Below, piece after piece: positions 33,335-48,500 of a stretch of DNA of 64,000 bases. Source of the DNA: Sitta carolinensis (taxonomy: Eukaryota > Chordata > Aves > Passeriformes > Sittidae); NCBI GenBank assembly GCA_032173965.1, contig CM063287.1, forward strand, positions 6,329,859 through 6,393,858, given 5' to 3'. The notes under the pieces are model-generated. The model saw only the letters and a program-made list of their open reading frames with translations. It was not told the origin of the DNA and searched no databases. Each line of letters begins with the position of its first letter. Positions within the stretch are counted from its first letter, which is position 1. The position numbers were made by a program, and so were the translations under genes.

Positions 33335-36300
33335 TAATTTCATTGTTTTTAAACAAACCTTGACTAGAGATCTATTTCATGGCTTCTGAACAGTTGAACT
33401 TGAATGTTTTCAGATCTAGATAGATTGAGTACAAGTGATTGTTCTTTCAGTCATTTGTGTTAAAGCACAAACCAGGCAGATGTTGCTCTAACATCTGGGA
33501 ACATGACTCAAAGAAAAGACTGTGTAGATTAAGGGTCTGAAAGAAAAATTGATAAGTCAGTGATATTCTCTAAGTGTGAGAAAAATTTGGTCATGTCCTT
33601 GGTTTTGGACATAATGCTCTGTCAGAGGCAAATCTAATGAAATAGAAAGGTAATTTTGATAGATGTTTAGGGGCACTGGTGGATGGGATATCTACTAACA
33701 ATGCTGAATTCTTACCAACATGGAGCCTGGTGGTGAAAGAGTGTTCTATTGAGCTAGAAAAACAATTCCTTCTTTGAAGATGACCCCTAAAGGAATGAAG
33801 CTATTCCATTGTATTGTGTGGGGAGCACTACAGCATCATTTGAAGTGGGCACTGCTCAGTGTTACTTTGTTTATAAACCTGGAAAAATTTTGTGCTGTTA
33901 TATTTTTATTTAGTCGTGTTTAGAACGTTTATCTTTCCCTTTTTTCACCTTTGTGATGTCTTGGGGTTGTGCTGTCACAAGGGATGGCCATTATTAGTCA
34001 CTATGCAAGTGTCAGTTTGGGTTATAACCTGTGCTATGCCAAATGCTTCCAGCTGTGGTGGGAAGGGATGGATAAGAGGAGGGAGGACCAACCATGGGCA
34101 GCCTCACCTTTAGAAGGAGGTGGCTCCATGACTGGATTTACAGCTGGACTCTCAAGCAGTGTAAATCAACACTGTTGCTACTGCCTGGTTGGTATTAACA
34201 CAGAGTCTTTTATCCTTCTGGTTTTTCCACCCAGGCTGGGTTGGTTTTATGGTGGGCTTTGTTTTGTTGTTTTGGGTTTTTTTATGTGAGTTGAGGGAAG
34301 GGGGAAATGGGATGCTCTTGAAAGCAAAAGAAAGTTCAAAGATGGTTAGTGAACAGTGATTTAAGAAGAAAAAGAAATCTTATATGATTATGAGTGTATG
34401 AATATTCAACCCTGTGCCAAAAGTCAAAACTCTGCTAATTTCAAGCTCTTAACTTGCCTGAATTGATGGCTTCAGGATAAGTGATGCATACTTGGTTGCT
34501 ATTTCCTTTGGGCGTTTGCTAAATACTTGTTCCTGTGAGCCAAAATACTTGTCTACTAATGGAACTGACTGAGCACCTGCTAAAATTGAGTGTTAGACTC
34601 AGACCTGGTTTGACTGGAGCAAGGAGCTGGGGGAGGAGGTGGGTTGAGGACGAGGCTCTTGGTGGATGTGATGGAATGTGTGTGGCCAGAGGAAAGAAAT
34701 GGAGAAAAAATAATGTGTGAGTTGTAAGTGGTATTAAAAAGAAAAATTACTTCTCAGACAAAGCCTGATGTATTCTCACAGTGATTTGCCTGAAGTTCAG
34801 GCAATAAAAGGCTGGATTTGCTGCTGTTCAGAAATGTGTGCAGGTGTTTTGGCCACTGTTAGAGTTGGATCAGGGATTGTCTGGCTGAGGAGTGGGACTG
34901 GTGCAGAGCTGCCTTGTGAGGGCAGAGCATGGAGCCTCCAGGCTCTGATGGGCTCCAGTGCTCCTGTCCAGCTGGAAATCTCTTGGGCCTTTTAGCACCC
35001 TATAAACTGATCCCTTCCTTTTAGACTGGGGTGTGCTGGGGGGCACCTCAGGTGGTGAGCTCGACAGAGATGGCACAGCTGGCCTGTGTTGTTCCTCACT
35101 TCAGTTACCTAACCCAGGCCTAACCCTGTATCTTAAAGCCAAAACTATAGGTGCCTTCAGAGGATAGTTCAGTGTGTGTGAGGCAGGTTGAAGGAATGCC
35201 CTCATTTTCAAGGTACTGAGTATGTTCCAGCCTTGCAGCTTCAGCTTTGGGCATTCTGCATATCAGGCTCTGATATCTCTGGTGGATTTTTGGGCTCATA
35301 TAACACTTAAAATCTTTTTCTTGTGTCTGTTGCCTGGTGTGGTGTTTTTGTGGAGTTCTGCTTGGTTGGCCAGAGTTATTGACCACCACAGAAGAGATCA
35401 ACTTATCTTTTAATTTTTTACAGAGATCACTGTGTGGAATCTTGGAAGGGAAATTCAACATGATATTACTTTAGTATTTATTTAAGGAAGACTAATGTGG
35501 AAGGGAGAACTAGATTGAAATAAGAAGATTGTCTTGTTAATTGAAAAGAAAATTCACTCTGGGATATATTTTATTTTTTTAAAATCATAATTTTGCCAAT
35601 AAGCTGAAAGCTACAACAATTTAGTAGTATGAATTTGTTGCATATAAGATTTATTGCACAGAGATTTACACAAGCAGTTGCCTTTGTATTTTGTACCAGA
35701 ACTAAAACTTTGTTTTGCTTTATTAGTTGCAGAAAGACACAGGACATGTTGTACTTCATAGTTGCCTTAATCTGAAAACTTTAGACAACTTCTTATGATT
35801 TTGTTTTAAAAACCTGAATTATGTATTTTACCAAACATTTTGTTTGTTCAGCAGTGTTCTATTAACAATTCTGGGTTTCAGCTTATTAGGCAGCTGAATG
35901 CTGTGCTATCACAATTTCTTTATCAATTTTAAATCTCAGTTTGAGAATTCATTTCAGTACCTTTTATTTTTTCATTGAAAATTCATTCAGAATTAGAGAG
36001 AATAGTACAAGATAGAAGGGTTCACTTATGTTTCTGATACCCTAGTCCATATTTATCCAATTGAAATCCACGGGGTCTTATGAAAGAAGTTACACCTTGA
36101 TAAAAGTGGTATCCATGTCCTCTGTTAGCACACTGCTAATGAGTGTAACAGGAAATGAAGGTCTGTACATTAGCAGGTATCCACTGCCCCGTCATGGCAA
36201 GTTACCCAGACACAGGGTCTCAATTTATTGTATGGGTGCTATGTGACATTTCACAGAGCCTGCTGGAGCTCCCTCAGCATCACCTCTACCAGTGGCATTG

Positions 36301-36455
36301 TGCCTGATGTCTCTGGTCACCCCATCTCTACCCAAGAGCAAGTCAGACTCCCGGGTGTGCCTGGTGCTTCACCCCTCAAAATCATCATTTAAAATACAAA
36401 TAAAAACCCTACTGTGATCTTGTCACTCGCTTCCCTTGTGAAGAAAGAGACACCT

Positions 36456-36549
36456 GGTCTAGTGGAAGGTGTCCCTGACCATGTCAGGGAGGTTAGAACT
36501 GCATTTATTTATTATATTTCCAACCCAAGCCATTCTTTGATTCTATGAA
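36456..36549 (+). mobile_element. CR1 LINE 3' end, short
   Basis: GGTCTAGTGGAAGGTGTCCC, CATGTCAGGGAGGTTAGAACTG, then TTTCCAACCCAAGCCATTCT and a final GATTCTATGA. This is the last 90 or so bases of an avian CR1. A short AT-rich stretch (GCATTTATTTATTATA) has replaced the usual 'AGATGATCTTTAAGGTCCC' block. Confidence 0.92.
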
Positions 36550-39500
36550 TTGCATTCATGTATTCCACACTCATTTGTAATAGCCCTGTAAGTACAAATG
36601 CATAAATGAGATAAAGGTATAATATGTCAGTTGTTTGTGTTTTTGAAAGCAAGTATATATGCTTTTTCTGTGAAACCCTGTCATCTCAGCTTTGAGCTAC
36701 AGGCCTGTCCTTTACCCTCCAGCCGCTGCCTCTTGAGCTAAGATGCTCTAAAGTACTTAGGCTCTGCTGGAGAAAGAGAGGAGAGTCAGAGGAGGAGACA
36801 AGTGGTTGAATTGTGAGTGCCAGGAAAGGATTTCCTGGAGCTGCTGAAGTGGCTGTTTTTGCATTATCATGTTTTCAAAGCAGATCCTTGAACTCTGATA
36901 GACTATGGGTAACTAGTAACTGATGCAGATCCAAGTGCTTGCATGGTTCTCTAACAGTGAGGGGAAACCACAGGGAGTGACACAAATACCCCTCTGCACT
37001 GATGGTGATGTGGTCTGTCAGGCTGGGGATGGTGCTGTGGTACACAGCTGCTTGTGTGGCATCCTTGTGCTATCATCAGCCTGGATACCAATCCTGCTGC
37101 CCTCTACAAGTACAGGATTTACACAGAGCAAAATATCTGTAATGCACATAGGGCACGGATTTGTGTGTGCAGGGCAGGAGCTGGGGGTCAGGGACTTGGA
37201 TGGAACTCTCCACCTGTGTGTTTTGCACCAGTGAGTGCATCCATAGCCCTAAGTCAGGCATCTCCAGAGTGCCCCAGCTTCCCACAATGAGTCTCTTTCT
37301 GTGCTGGGGGCTGCTTACCCTGGGAGAGGTGGCATGGTGCTGCAAGGAGTTTAATTCCAGAGGAAGTGTGTTCCCTTTAGAGTTGTCTGCAGGAATGCCA
37401 GAGCTGTAGGCCAGGCTGGGTCCTTAGGGAGAAGCTGTCCACACAGTTGTTAACAGTGTTTTCAGAAGTGCTGTGGTTGTATATGAATATTTTGTTTCTT
37501 CATTTCTGTAATTTACAGTGTGATTCTGTTCTATTGCTGTCATTGATTCCTAAAGGAATTATAAATCCTGTTTTTAATGAATGCAAATTGGAAAGAACAA
37601 GTTGTTAAATCAAAAAGTTTAATGGTCTTTTTAAGCTTGTCTGTTTTCCTTTAAAATTCTTCAAATTAAAGTATCACCAGCAATTTCTGCGTCACATTCT
37701 GAGTTCACAATGCTCAGAACAATTCACAAGTCAGTGTGGTTGTTGATATCTAACCTTTCAGTTAGAGCACCCTTTTTTGCATATTCTAAAGAGCTTTCCT
37801 TAAAGGCTGTAAAATAAAGAGAAACCATGTGACACTATCCTGCTTGTGCCCTCTAATAAATGCTACTTTTACCTGCCCTGTTTCTCGTTGTTAGAAGATA
37901 CAGTTATGGAACGTTCTTTCTGTTCAGCACATTGGTTCATTTTCTGGTTAATTGTAAATGTCAGGATGCAGAGTAACTCCATCATTGACTTTCTTTAGTT
38001 AAACAAGATTTTCACAGTTAGCTGGGCTGTCGTCCTTCCCTGTGTTCTCTCCAGATGGGTGAACTTGAGGACGTGCTCCCTGGCATTCTCTGGGAACTTG
38101 TACAAGAGCAGAGTTGTGCAATGTCCATTGCATAGGTGTTCCTCCTGCTCCCCAACATGACTTTATGGAACATTTTACTAGCAGAAGACCAAGGTGGAAC
38201 GGAGGCACTGACTGTAGTTAGCTACAGTCACTTTTCCAGCATTGAATCAGAGTGTCTTATAAATACAGGCATTCAGAGCTTTAGATGAAATTCCTTCATG
38301 GGTTGAATAATTTTATTTTCTCCCACACAGCTTTTTTTCTTTCTCCCATAATTGCATTACCACTCCTCCTGGACCCTAGTAGGGTATCTCTGAAATTGGC
38401 GTCATTTCCCTTTCATCAATCACTGGCTTAACAGGGATCATTTGCAACCATCCCAACAGCTGAATGTTCCACTGGCCCATGAGAAAATAGCAGTAACTTG
38501 CAGTAACCTCTTCTCCTGCTCCCTTTGGGTTTGTATGAATCTGGCAATCACCTCTGGTGCCGAGGCCAATGTTATCATGCTCAGACTGTAGGCAGAATGA
38601 ATGCAGATATTATTCACAGATAGACTGCTGGCTAGTCCCTGAAGTACAGGTGGACAAGCCAGGCCAGGGTGTTGGCTGTGCCCGAGGGGATGGATCTCCC
38701 CAGAGGAGAGAGATGTGCACCAAGCAGCTCATGGTGCAGCAAGTCAGAAAAGAGGCTCAAGCTATGTGTGAGCTCAGTCTGTGTTCCCAAAGTTCTGAGG
38801 AAGCCTCTCTCAAAAGGGCTTTTTTTTTTTTTTTGGACAGACAGGCAGAAGCAGACAGTATGTTCTGGAGGGCAGCTATGGACAACTTCTACAAAACAAA
38901 AAAACTCTGCAAAGTTAAAACATCGCATAGTGAAATATTGCTGAGAAGTGGGTAGCAAAGGTTTCCTCTATTACATTTTTACAATCTAAGCAGAAAAAAC
39001 ATCTTCAAGGAGAATTGGTGAATGCACTGGATACTTGCAGTCCTAGTTTTTCTTGCCACTTGATTTAATATGAAACCACCACCACTTTGAAGCTGTTAAA
39101 CATCAAAATTCTCATAACTAAAGAATGCTGTTTTTCTACCAGTCTGAAGAGATTAAAAAGACTTTGAGAGGAAAACATGTCTCCTGACGGTGGGTGCACA
39201 ATCAGTTTCTAAGTAGGGCAGCCTGAGGAGCAGCCAGTGCTTTTTAATGGTTATGGAAAAGTGTGTTTTTTGATGCTCCTGATATCTTTCTGTCTACCTT
39301 TTTTTGTGCTATCAGACTGTCTGTTTATGCTCAAAGAAGGCTTAATAAATGTTTTGCACACTCAGCACACACTGCCCACATAAAAGAGGAAAAGTATGCG
39401 AACTTCCAAGTCATCCAAGCAACAAACAAAGAATGTTTTCAGTGGTTCACTACTGACTCTTCCAGTTTGATCTTAAACAGTTTATTTGATTGCTAGGGTT

Positions 39501-42500
39501 TGTGTCCATAAAATATCTCCATGTTTTTATTCTGGTGCATTTTAAGGATCTCTTTTCAAATGTCAAGCAGTGGCAATTTTTCTGTTCTTGATACAGAATA
39601 TGTTTTGCATTTCTTGTATAAGGTTCATGGCTACAAATTAATACCTGTGCAGGGTTTAGAGATTTTTAATGACCTCCAAACTGCTGAATGCTGTCCTGGT
39701 GTGCGACCTATTGGTTGTGTCCACAGCTCTCAAGAACATTTTTGCTGGTGTCTTACCAAAATTCTAGAAGAGAAATATATTTTTTAAAGAATTTTGTGCT
39801 TTTTGCAAAGCTTTTGGTGGAGAGGAATTGTGCATGGTAACAGTTATAATTATGGTTACTGGTCTTCATTATAAGTATCTAATTTACTGGGGTTTAGATT
39901 ATTTTTTTTAATATTATACCAAACCTTTGATTAAAGGCTGTTTTAAGAAGGACTGATCATATCAGGTAAGTTGCAGATAGAAACCCATATTGTTTACGAA
40001 GATTTTGTAAAGCTCTTTAGAATTTTTTTTCTGTTTCCCTTCCAATATACAGTCAAGTTATCCACATCCTGGTTTTAGAAGTGCATGAGTTTAATCTAAA
40101 ACAGCCAAATGTAGTGTATTTTATGATGTTGTATGTATCTTCTTGTTGGTCTACATGTTTGTTATCCTTGAAACTAAACTCAGTGAATTGTGGTCAAGTC
40201 CAAGGTCCAATTAGCAGAACCACTGAACATATGCAATAAATTCAGCTTGAAAGGCCACATGCACAATCTGCCTTGGGTTGGAAAGCCAAGAGATGCTGTG
40301 ACCAAGCAAGATCCGCAGGGAAGCTGTTCAGAATTGCAGCCTTTTGTTCCCAACAGCAAAGCTGCCCCTTTCTCCTTGTTTACTATCAAATGCAGATGAG
40401 CAAACAAGGCTGGTGCACTTTTAAAACTAGTCAGTTTGAAGGAAGATGGAAAAAAGGAATGAAAATATTAGAAAGAACCTCAGTGTTGAAATGGAAGCAG
40501 TGTTTGGATGGGAATAGGAATGGCAGAGAGGGAAGGAATGATTGAGGCAACTGACCCAGAAGTTTGGGTTTATTTTGGCTGTGTTTTCCGAATGCCAAGA
40601 AAGTAGATGAAACCTGGGAGAGAACAGAGCAGAACAGGAAGGACAAAGTCAGCTAAAATTCATCCTCTGCTGGGGCCTGGTCTCCCAACCGTGCTGAATT
40701 CAGGGAGGACTGTAGTTCCTCTGAGGACAGTGCAGCACGCTCCCTGAGCATCAGGGGCGATCGTTGGCTGCTGAGAGAGCCAAGGGACATCTCTCTGCCA
40801 TGAGAGCATCCTCTGTACTGCAAGTGAGCAAGAGGGGGCTGCCTGCAGGGCTGCTGCTCTGAGTGCAAGGCTGCTGTGGCACTGTGGTGGTGCTTGTGAA
40901 CTCCCCCTGCCTAGGAAGAGCTGCTGCCTTGGCTGGGGGAGGGATTCAGGCCTCAAGGTAGGCAAAATGACAAAAACCCTCTAGCTGCATGTAGCAGGGT
41001 GAGCAGTTTAATTGTTTGGAGGACATCCAAGCAATTGCATCTGATTAAGTCCTTGAAAAGATAATACCTTGTTACCTGGTTTCATGAATTTATACAGGGG
41101 ATGTAGAGTGTAGTGCTTTGTCAAGGTCCACATACAAAGAGTTAACCACAAATTAATCAGAGCTTGTCAGATTTAAGATATTTCTGGCACAGTGTTGAAC
41201 AGTTAATGTACGCCCACAAAATACCAATTGTTCCCTAAAATTGTAGTCTGCTAACCAAAATATATTCTTTATAATTCTTGAAGTTTAGGAGTGAAAATGA
41301 AATTCAACTTAATGTCTCTCTGTGTGATTCTTTTTCATTTGCAGTAAAATTTTCTCACATTTTCTTGACAAGTCAAAATCTCTGTCCTAGTTTTTGCAAG
41401 ACATGCTCTCTGTGCCTGCCTGCCTGTTTCCTAGAAAATAGTTGTCCAAATGAGTTGTCTGAGAAAGGAGAAAAGGTCATATCCCAAAAAGGAAAATAAA
41501 GTCAGAGATTCTATTCATATTCAAACTTAACAATGTCTTAAGGAAAGATTGAGGAAATACACAAAAAGGAAAAAAAAAAAACTTAAGGGGAAGCAAGAGG
41601 AGTTTGGGCAAAGCTAGCAAGCAAAAATCCCTGACAGAGATTCAGGAGGTTTCTGGCTAGAACTTTACAATACATTGGGTTCTCCTGTTCATTCGATTTT
41701 GTCTGTTTAAGTTATTCAAAATAGCATTTTTTTAATAAATGTGTGCTTAGTAGTGGTAGTTGATTTTGTTTATATCAGTTATTTTATGCATTTATAGTTC
41801 AGATGGCTGTTCAGTCCTGTGCCTCTTGGATAGTTTTGTTAATGCAAACATAAATTGGATATATGAAGCCTTATTAACATGAGGGCTGCCAGGAACCAGT
41901 TTTATTTCACAGTCAGCCAGTTACTGTGATTCAGTAAATGCCATTGTCTGTAGTTCTTATATTTGACAGTTATAGATTAGGGCTGTATAGGGAGCATTTA
42001 GTAGCAGGATAATTTAGATTTTACATGTAGTGACCTTTCTTTGAGTGCATCCTGCTGTTTGGTGAAGGGACATTGGTGGCTGGGGCTGAGTGTTGGCAGG
42101 AGAGGATGAGGTCAGAGGTAACTCAGGGGGGTTGTATTAACCAGCCTCAGGATGACAAGATGTGTGTGTTGCAAAACCCAGAATGTTTAGTAAGAGAGTG
42201 GTAACAATGATGCAGGATTTTGGACTCCTCTCTGTAAAGAGAAAAGGATGAGTTGTTTTCTGGGAGAATCTCTGCTGGTACTGGTTATGAACAGTGCAGT
42301 TACAGGAGCAAGCCTGGCCATTCAACCTTGTACTGTTCATGTACTGCTGATATTTTAGAGAACGATTTTCTTCACTTCTGATAATATTGAAAACATTGGG
42401 GTTTCATTTTAAAAGATGCTGCAGGTCTCCTTAGTCTGGTTACATTATACTTGGAATTTTCAAACACCTTAGAGCCATTAGCCAGGGTACTGTTGTCTTT

Positions 42501-45500
42501 CCTGAACGATGCTGGCAAAGGCAATGGGAGTGCACATAGGAGTCCACCACCGGCAGCACAGCCTGCAAAATGAGGGGAATTCACCTCTCTCGTCAGAAAG
42601 GAACATCTTAAATCTTTCTCTCTAGAAAACATTTGTATTAGAGCAAGGAAGACTTCTCCTTGCTTTTAAAACTCTCTAGCTGCTGAAAGTCTACACACTA
42701 TTGCAGTTGACATTCATGGGAGAAAATGATGCTGTGTACTAGGCATAGATTTGGGGTTCCAGAAAACAAGTATTTTGCAACTAGATAGATTGATCAGCTT
42801 TATGTGTTTAGTTGATAGCAAAGAAAAGCTTTGGGTAGCTTCTGGTTTTGAAATATGTAGTTTTTACTTCTGCTTTCAGACAGAAAAACATCTGGTGGAA
42901 AGGTGCACTGTTGTTTCTCAGAGCTCACAAATGACTAAGCAAAGTACATTATATATTTGCTTTTGTTTTCATGGGTCTGGTCAGTCAAAAGTGCCAAATA
43001 TTCTGGCACTAATCCAGCTAAGTTCCTAAGCCTGTACTCAAACCTGTTTGTAATTGGGGTGAGTACAGAGGGAGCACTGTGTGCTTAAAGCTGAGACCAG
43101 TCTGGAGTGATGTTTGATTACATTATCAGAAGAGAGAGTTTTCAGGAGGAAAGGTCCATCCTGAATTGCTCCAGGTCATCCCAGCTCTCAAGGATGTGTG
43201 TGAGCACCTGAGAGCTGGAGTTGACATCCTTTACCTTGAATAGTAGATGGAAATCTGATCAGTTCACAAACCTGGTATTTCAAAGGCATTATTTTCTTCA
43301 TAGATGCTTTTTGAAAACTGGTGCTATCAATATTTGTACATTGGTAGTCCAACACTGTGAGAAAACCCTGAAGACCAGAGCAGTGATAAGTCCATTACAT
43401 ATGGCATGGATGGCCAGCTAGCACTAAGTCACAGTTGAAAACTTCATTCTTGTTATTGATTTAATCAGACTTATTAAGCAGCTAATTAACTCATTATATG
43501 GATAGTGTTACAGAGGTATTAATCTTATATGTAAAGTATATAAATTCTCCTTTGGGTAGTTATTTGTATGCCACAAAGAGCTATAAATTTGGAAGATACT
43601 GGCCAATGCCTGGCAGCCAATTCAGGCCAATTTTTTCAGCTAAGAGACTCTTAATTTGAAAAATAGAGAGTCTAATATGCTCAAAGTCACAAATTTAGGC
43701 TCAACAGAGCATTTAAGTCAATAACAAGATGAACACATTCTGGAAAAGTATGAAGAAACAAGCACCAGACTAAACAACCCATAAAATGCTGATTAAGTTC
43801 TGAAAATTAAAAGTTGCATCGCTTGAAAGCTCCGTTTTAGCTTTTTGAACCATAGGATTTTTTGTTTGTTATTTTGGTTTTTTGTGTTCTGAAATTTCTT
43901 TGCAAGTGTTTCTTGGAAGCTGAAAATTTTGATTAAAATGTGTCATTTAAATTCAGAAGGGGATTGCTGAAATAATTTGTGTGTAATCTGGTGGGGGGTT
44001 TTCCCCGATTTTTTTTTTTATTGCTGTAAGCAAAATGGCGCTTTTCAATCACTCAGGCTGACCTCTTTGTGACAGCCCTTCAAATACATCATGACCTGAT
44101 AGCAAAATCAGTCTTGTGAAAAGTATTAAGGATCAACTTACCCTAAGTGTGCAAATGAAATGAAACCTGAGCCCAAGGTGATGCATTAAGCATGTGCTGT
44201 CATTCTTGTCACATCTGTGTTCTGGAGACTCAAATAAGCAGTAAAATGGTTAAGTATTGGTGATACTTAGAAGAGTGTGTTCTTAGTGACATTGCACAAG
44301 TAGAGCTCATCTCGTAAAGCTAAGGAAATTAATTTTCTTAAGTGTTTTCCCAAATCCAGGGGTGAAACATGAACATCTCCATTATCATTAATACAGGCAT
44401 TTCATGCTGTGTGCTCTTCTAGCAACTGTTCTATTCAGTGCTTGCTAATTACAAGTCACTAAAATCTGGGCTGCCTGCTGAACTGGGGTGAATTATGCAT
44501 CTGGAGGTTCAAGGTCCTTTGCCTTCCCAGCCCCTGAGGGGAAGGCTTTGTAAGGAGGCAGATGTCAAGGGGAGGCCAAGGGCCAGAGAAAAACACATCA
44601 GTTTTGTAGGCATGTCGATTTACATCTGTGTGTTTCCCTTTTTTCAAGATAATAGACAATTTTTTTGTGTTTTGGAATCTTGTGGAAACTGATAGAGGTC
44701 AATGGGATCAAACTTAAGATGGTGAAGACGACTGTTTAAAATCACAGCTATTATCTATTTTAATTTACTCTGCTGGAGTGTACCCCAAAACATTCATTAT
44801 GTGGAGGGTATAATCTCTGAACAAATGACATGGTGGAATTAATGAACAATTAACTATGATCATACGTTATAAACAGAGCTGATTAGAATCCACACATGCC
44901 TGGGTTTTAGAAAGACTCTTTTTTGACTCTGCTTTGTGTTGCTGAGATAGGACCACACAGCTCTCATTTCTTATTCATTGTGTGAGCATAACATCATTTC
45001 CTCTGAGGTAAGTCTGCATCTCTTAGTTTTCATGGCAACCAGACAAAGAATTAATCTGATCTTCAACTTACTATGTGTGGGGAGGGTAGGGGAGAGGAAA
45101 ATATTGTATTTTGCTCATATCCATTTGTCTAGTATGCTTAAGTTATTGACTTCCTCCTGTAATCTGGAGAGCATTCTCCAATATCCCACATGGGATAAAT
45201 CAGAATATTATAAAGCTGGAAGAAAGGGAATATCTGTCCCCAGTAGCTGCAGCTGCATAATAGTGTGTGCAGCATGGAGTGCAGTAACTGTGCTGTACAA
45301 TTTACTGTCTTCATTAAGCCAGACAAGAGTCAGGTGAACAGTATAAACTCCATCTGAATTCACAGTGGGCTCCTTGCATGCTATTTACACTTCTCTCACT
45401 TTATTTAACTTCGGCATGTATATGTTTAATAAACGAATACCATTATAAATTAGGATGCTTTCAAAACAATAATGTCAGATACTGTGATTTGAGTATTTTC

Positions 45501-48500
45501 AACCTTAAAGAGAAAGTGCTTCTGGCATTTTAAAATAGAAGCAGACCCTGAGATTTCCTAATGTCATTGGGGACAGGCGAGGATTTGTTTCAGGAGCTGC
45601 AGTGCAGCACCAGGCAATGACTGGACATGCAGCTTGATGATTTTGCATCACACAAAAGCATTGGCTTCCCTCTTATCGCCTCACTGCTCTGATCATCCTG
45701 AAAAGTGAGACAAAAGAAATGACCCACTGTATTCTGACCTTCATTGAAACTGCAGAAACCCTTTGTTATTTCATTGCAATACTTGATACCCTCAAGGGCA
45801 ATGCATTTGAAACTAGCAAATTTCATTTGCAGGAAGCAGGCATGCAAAATTTTCATTACATAAGGAGAGGTGGAGTTTTACATGTGTACTCTGTGTATAT
45901 TTGTGCTTCTCAAAATATGTATACTTGAGGATTGCTTAAACAGTAACATTACAGAAGAGTTCTTTAGTTAGAAATAATTTTATTCAAATAATTTAAGTGA
46001 TAAAAAAGTTGTTTCTGAAGTAGGAACATGTCGATCAGGTACAGTACTGTAAGTGGGGGAATGGTTGGTTTGAATTAAACAAAGATGTGTTCAAATGGTA
46101 CTTTTCATATGCCTAGCATGCATACTGAGTGCTCTCCATCAGTAGTATTCTTTGCTGGTAGGGGCTACCTGCCAAGCAGTAAATAATTGCTCTGCAGGGC
46201 TTTTAGCAAAATCCTCAGAATTCTGAGGCCATTTGTGTTCATGACATTGACCGTTGGTACTACAGGCTTTGGTCTCTCTTCTTTGCAAAGGTAGGTGTGG
46301 GGGTTGTGAAATGTGTGTGAGCTCAGCAGTTCTGGGGCTATAGGTGCAGTGCCTTTGACCCAAGACTGGTAGTGAGTGTGAATTGACCTCAGCGTCCTTG
46401 GGGGCCTGTGGTCCTGTTTGGAGGTCACAGAGCACAGTCCCCAGCTGGACATCATGGGGGGAACACTGCAGGAGCCTGGCTGCAGATCACCTGCAGAGAG
46501 CCAGCTGTAGGGGGGCCTGGCTCACTGTGTTCCAGTGGGAGGGAGAAAATGGATCAGGTTTGAGGTGGAGGGCTAGGGGAGAGCAAGAGTATAGCTACAG
46601 TAGGTAGTAGGCTTTGTCCTTCTTGGTTCTTTCAGCTTTCCACAGACTGGAGAAGAGCAGCTCCCTGGGCCTGGAATATCCCCTCCCACCTGCTTAGTTT
46701 TAGAACTGCTTGACTCTGTTGGCTGCCCGGCCATGAGCAGATTTAGTTTCTGACAGTGGTTGTCAATGTCAAAACTTGCCATTAGAAAGGACTTTTTTTT
46801 TTTCTACCTTCAGTAGGAGGGACAGTGAGATTTTGTTCTCCCATTTCACAGTATCAGGGAGTTCCAAAGCAGTGAGATTTGAGAGTTTAACACTCAAGCA
46901 TGGAAGGCTTATCCTAATTGGTGTCTGGAGTCCCAGAACTTTACCATTTGGCAGTGATTTGCTTTTACCTTTAGACTTCACTCCTTGTTCCCCTGTTTCT
47001 GTGGTGAATTATGTGGGCATCAGAACTTTAAAACCCTGTCATCTTTGTTTCCGCAAACTTGATTGCAATTTTGGCCCCAAAAGCAATTGTGAAAGAGCAC
47101 TGTGAGTTTTCAAAATCTGACCCTAAAAGTCATGTTGCTGTCAAATCTTTGAGCTTTAACGTTAAAATATTTTAATTTCCTCTTAAGAAGAAACTGAAAA
47201 AAGAGCTGGTTGGTGAGGCTTTTGCTGCACATGAATCGTGAGTCAGAGCATCAGTAACATCGAAGTGTGTGTGCTAAGGTACAAATGGAATGCCTGGGAG
47301 GAAGCAAAGGCAGGTATGATCCGCCTATTCCCTGGCTGGACGGGGACTGCTGACTAATCAGGAGGTTTGAGCTCCAGAGAAAGCTACAGGCCTTGTAGAT
47401 GTAGCTTCTCCCAGCATTACTGGCAAGTGCAGTAGGGCTGAAGACAGGCATAGAATCTTGGGACTTAATCTTTCATGGAAAACAAAGTGAATGCTACCAG
47501 AGGGCTGACTTTGACCAATACTTTCCACTTTCCTCCTCCTTTCCTCCTTCACACTGAACATGTGTTGGGTACCTTTCTATGGAAGAGTTGACCATATGTT
47601 GAACAAGTCCTCTAGGAATGGCTTTTCAAGTGCCAGAAAATGCTCTGCTGTGGCAAATAGACAGGTAGACTAATGCTATTACCCTTTAATGATGTTATAA
47701 CGTAAGCAGACATTTGAAGGAGGGCCTGAGGTTTCTTAACAGTGGTACAAGAAAAGAAATAATCATGAGCAATGCTATAAAAATTCCCCTCTAGCTCAGG
47801 TAATTTTTATTAAAAAAGAGGAGAGTTTAGGCTTAATTTGGTTTTATGTTGTGCCTTATGTGTGTGTTTACCTGTTTGTTTGAAAGGACTGCTACATGAT
47901 TCAGCTCTGTTAATGGTTAATCTCTCACCCCTTTTGGTTCAGATGTGAACAGTTACATGATATGTAACATCTCAACAAAACAGACCCTAGTGAGCAGGTT
48001 TATCCCATTTAGTGTTTCAAGGAGGAAGAGTTAAGAGCTTTCCATGTAAACCTAGCAGCAAGCATATACATCGTGAAGAAGAATCAGAATAGCTCAACAC
48101 AAAGATTTCTTGTAATTATTTAGAATCAATTGGAATGTGTGATTTCTTTGAATACATATATTTTGCTTATAGAGAAAGTATGTTAGTTGCTTGCAGACAG
48201 AAGTCTGTAAAAAAGAATCAATACATTTAATTTCAGTTGCATCCTCTTTTTGATACTGAACACTAACATTTCTCCAAGGGAACAAGTGATTCCAGGGTTC
48301 CTCAAAGAAGAAAATTGTGTAGGTGGGGTTTTCTTGCAGTATCATAAGAAAGCACCCTTCAAATGGAAGCTTTTGAGTGTATATATAGCATAGCAATAAA
48401 AGCAGACACATTCCTGTGGGTGAAAAAATATAAACTCCTAAAGACTACAGAAACTGAAAATGAAAGTGGCAAATTAATCTGGAAACCTTTCTGCTCTGCT

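Larger units (their letters stand above)
29309..36455 (+). other. Start of ANK3 intron 1
   Basis: Begins with the GTATCT donor. No further ANK3 exon, and no Ser-Asp-Ala-Asn exon 2, is found. The longest frames are a 113-codon minus frame (35120-35461) and a 106-codon plus frame (33969-34289), both unrecognised. It holds the T35 tract and a 12-base duplication. Confidence 0.7.

Noticed and set aside
38557..38955. Longest open frame of the window (132 codons, plus strand)
   Set aside because: It runs through a 15-T homopolymer, overlaps equally long frames on other strands and frames, has no recognisable domain and no splice or promoter context. A chance frame.
40653..40968. GC-richer patch with 101-codon minus frame, possible hidden exon or CpG island
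   Set aside because: CpG density stays low and the peptide is low-complexity Pro/Ser/Gln-rich with no family match.
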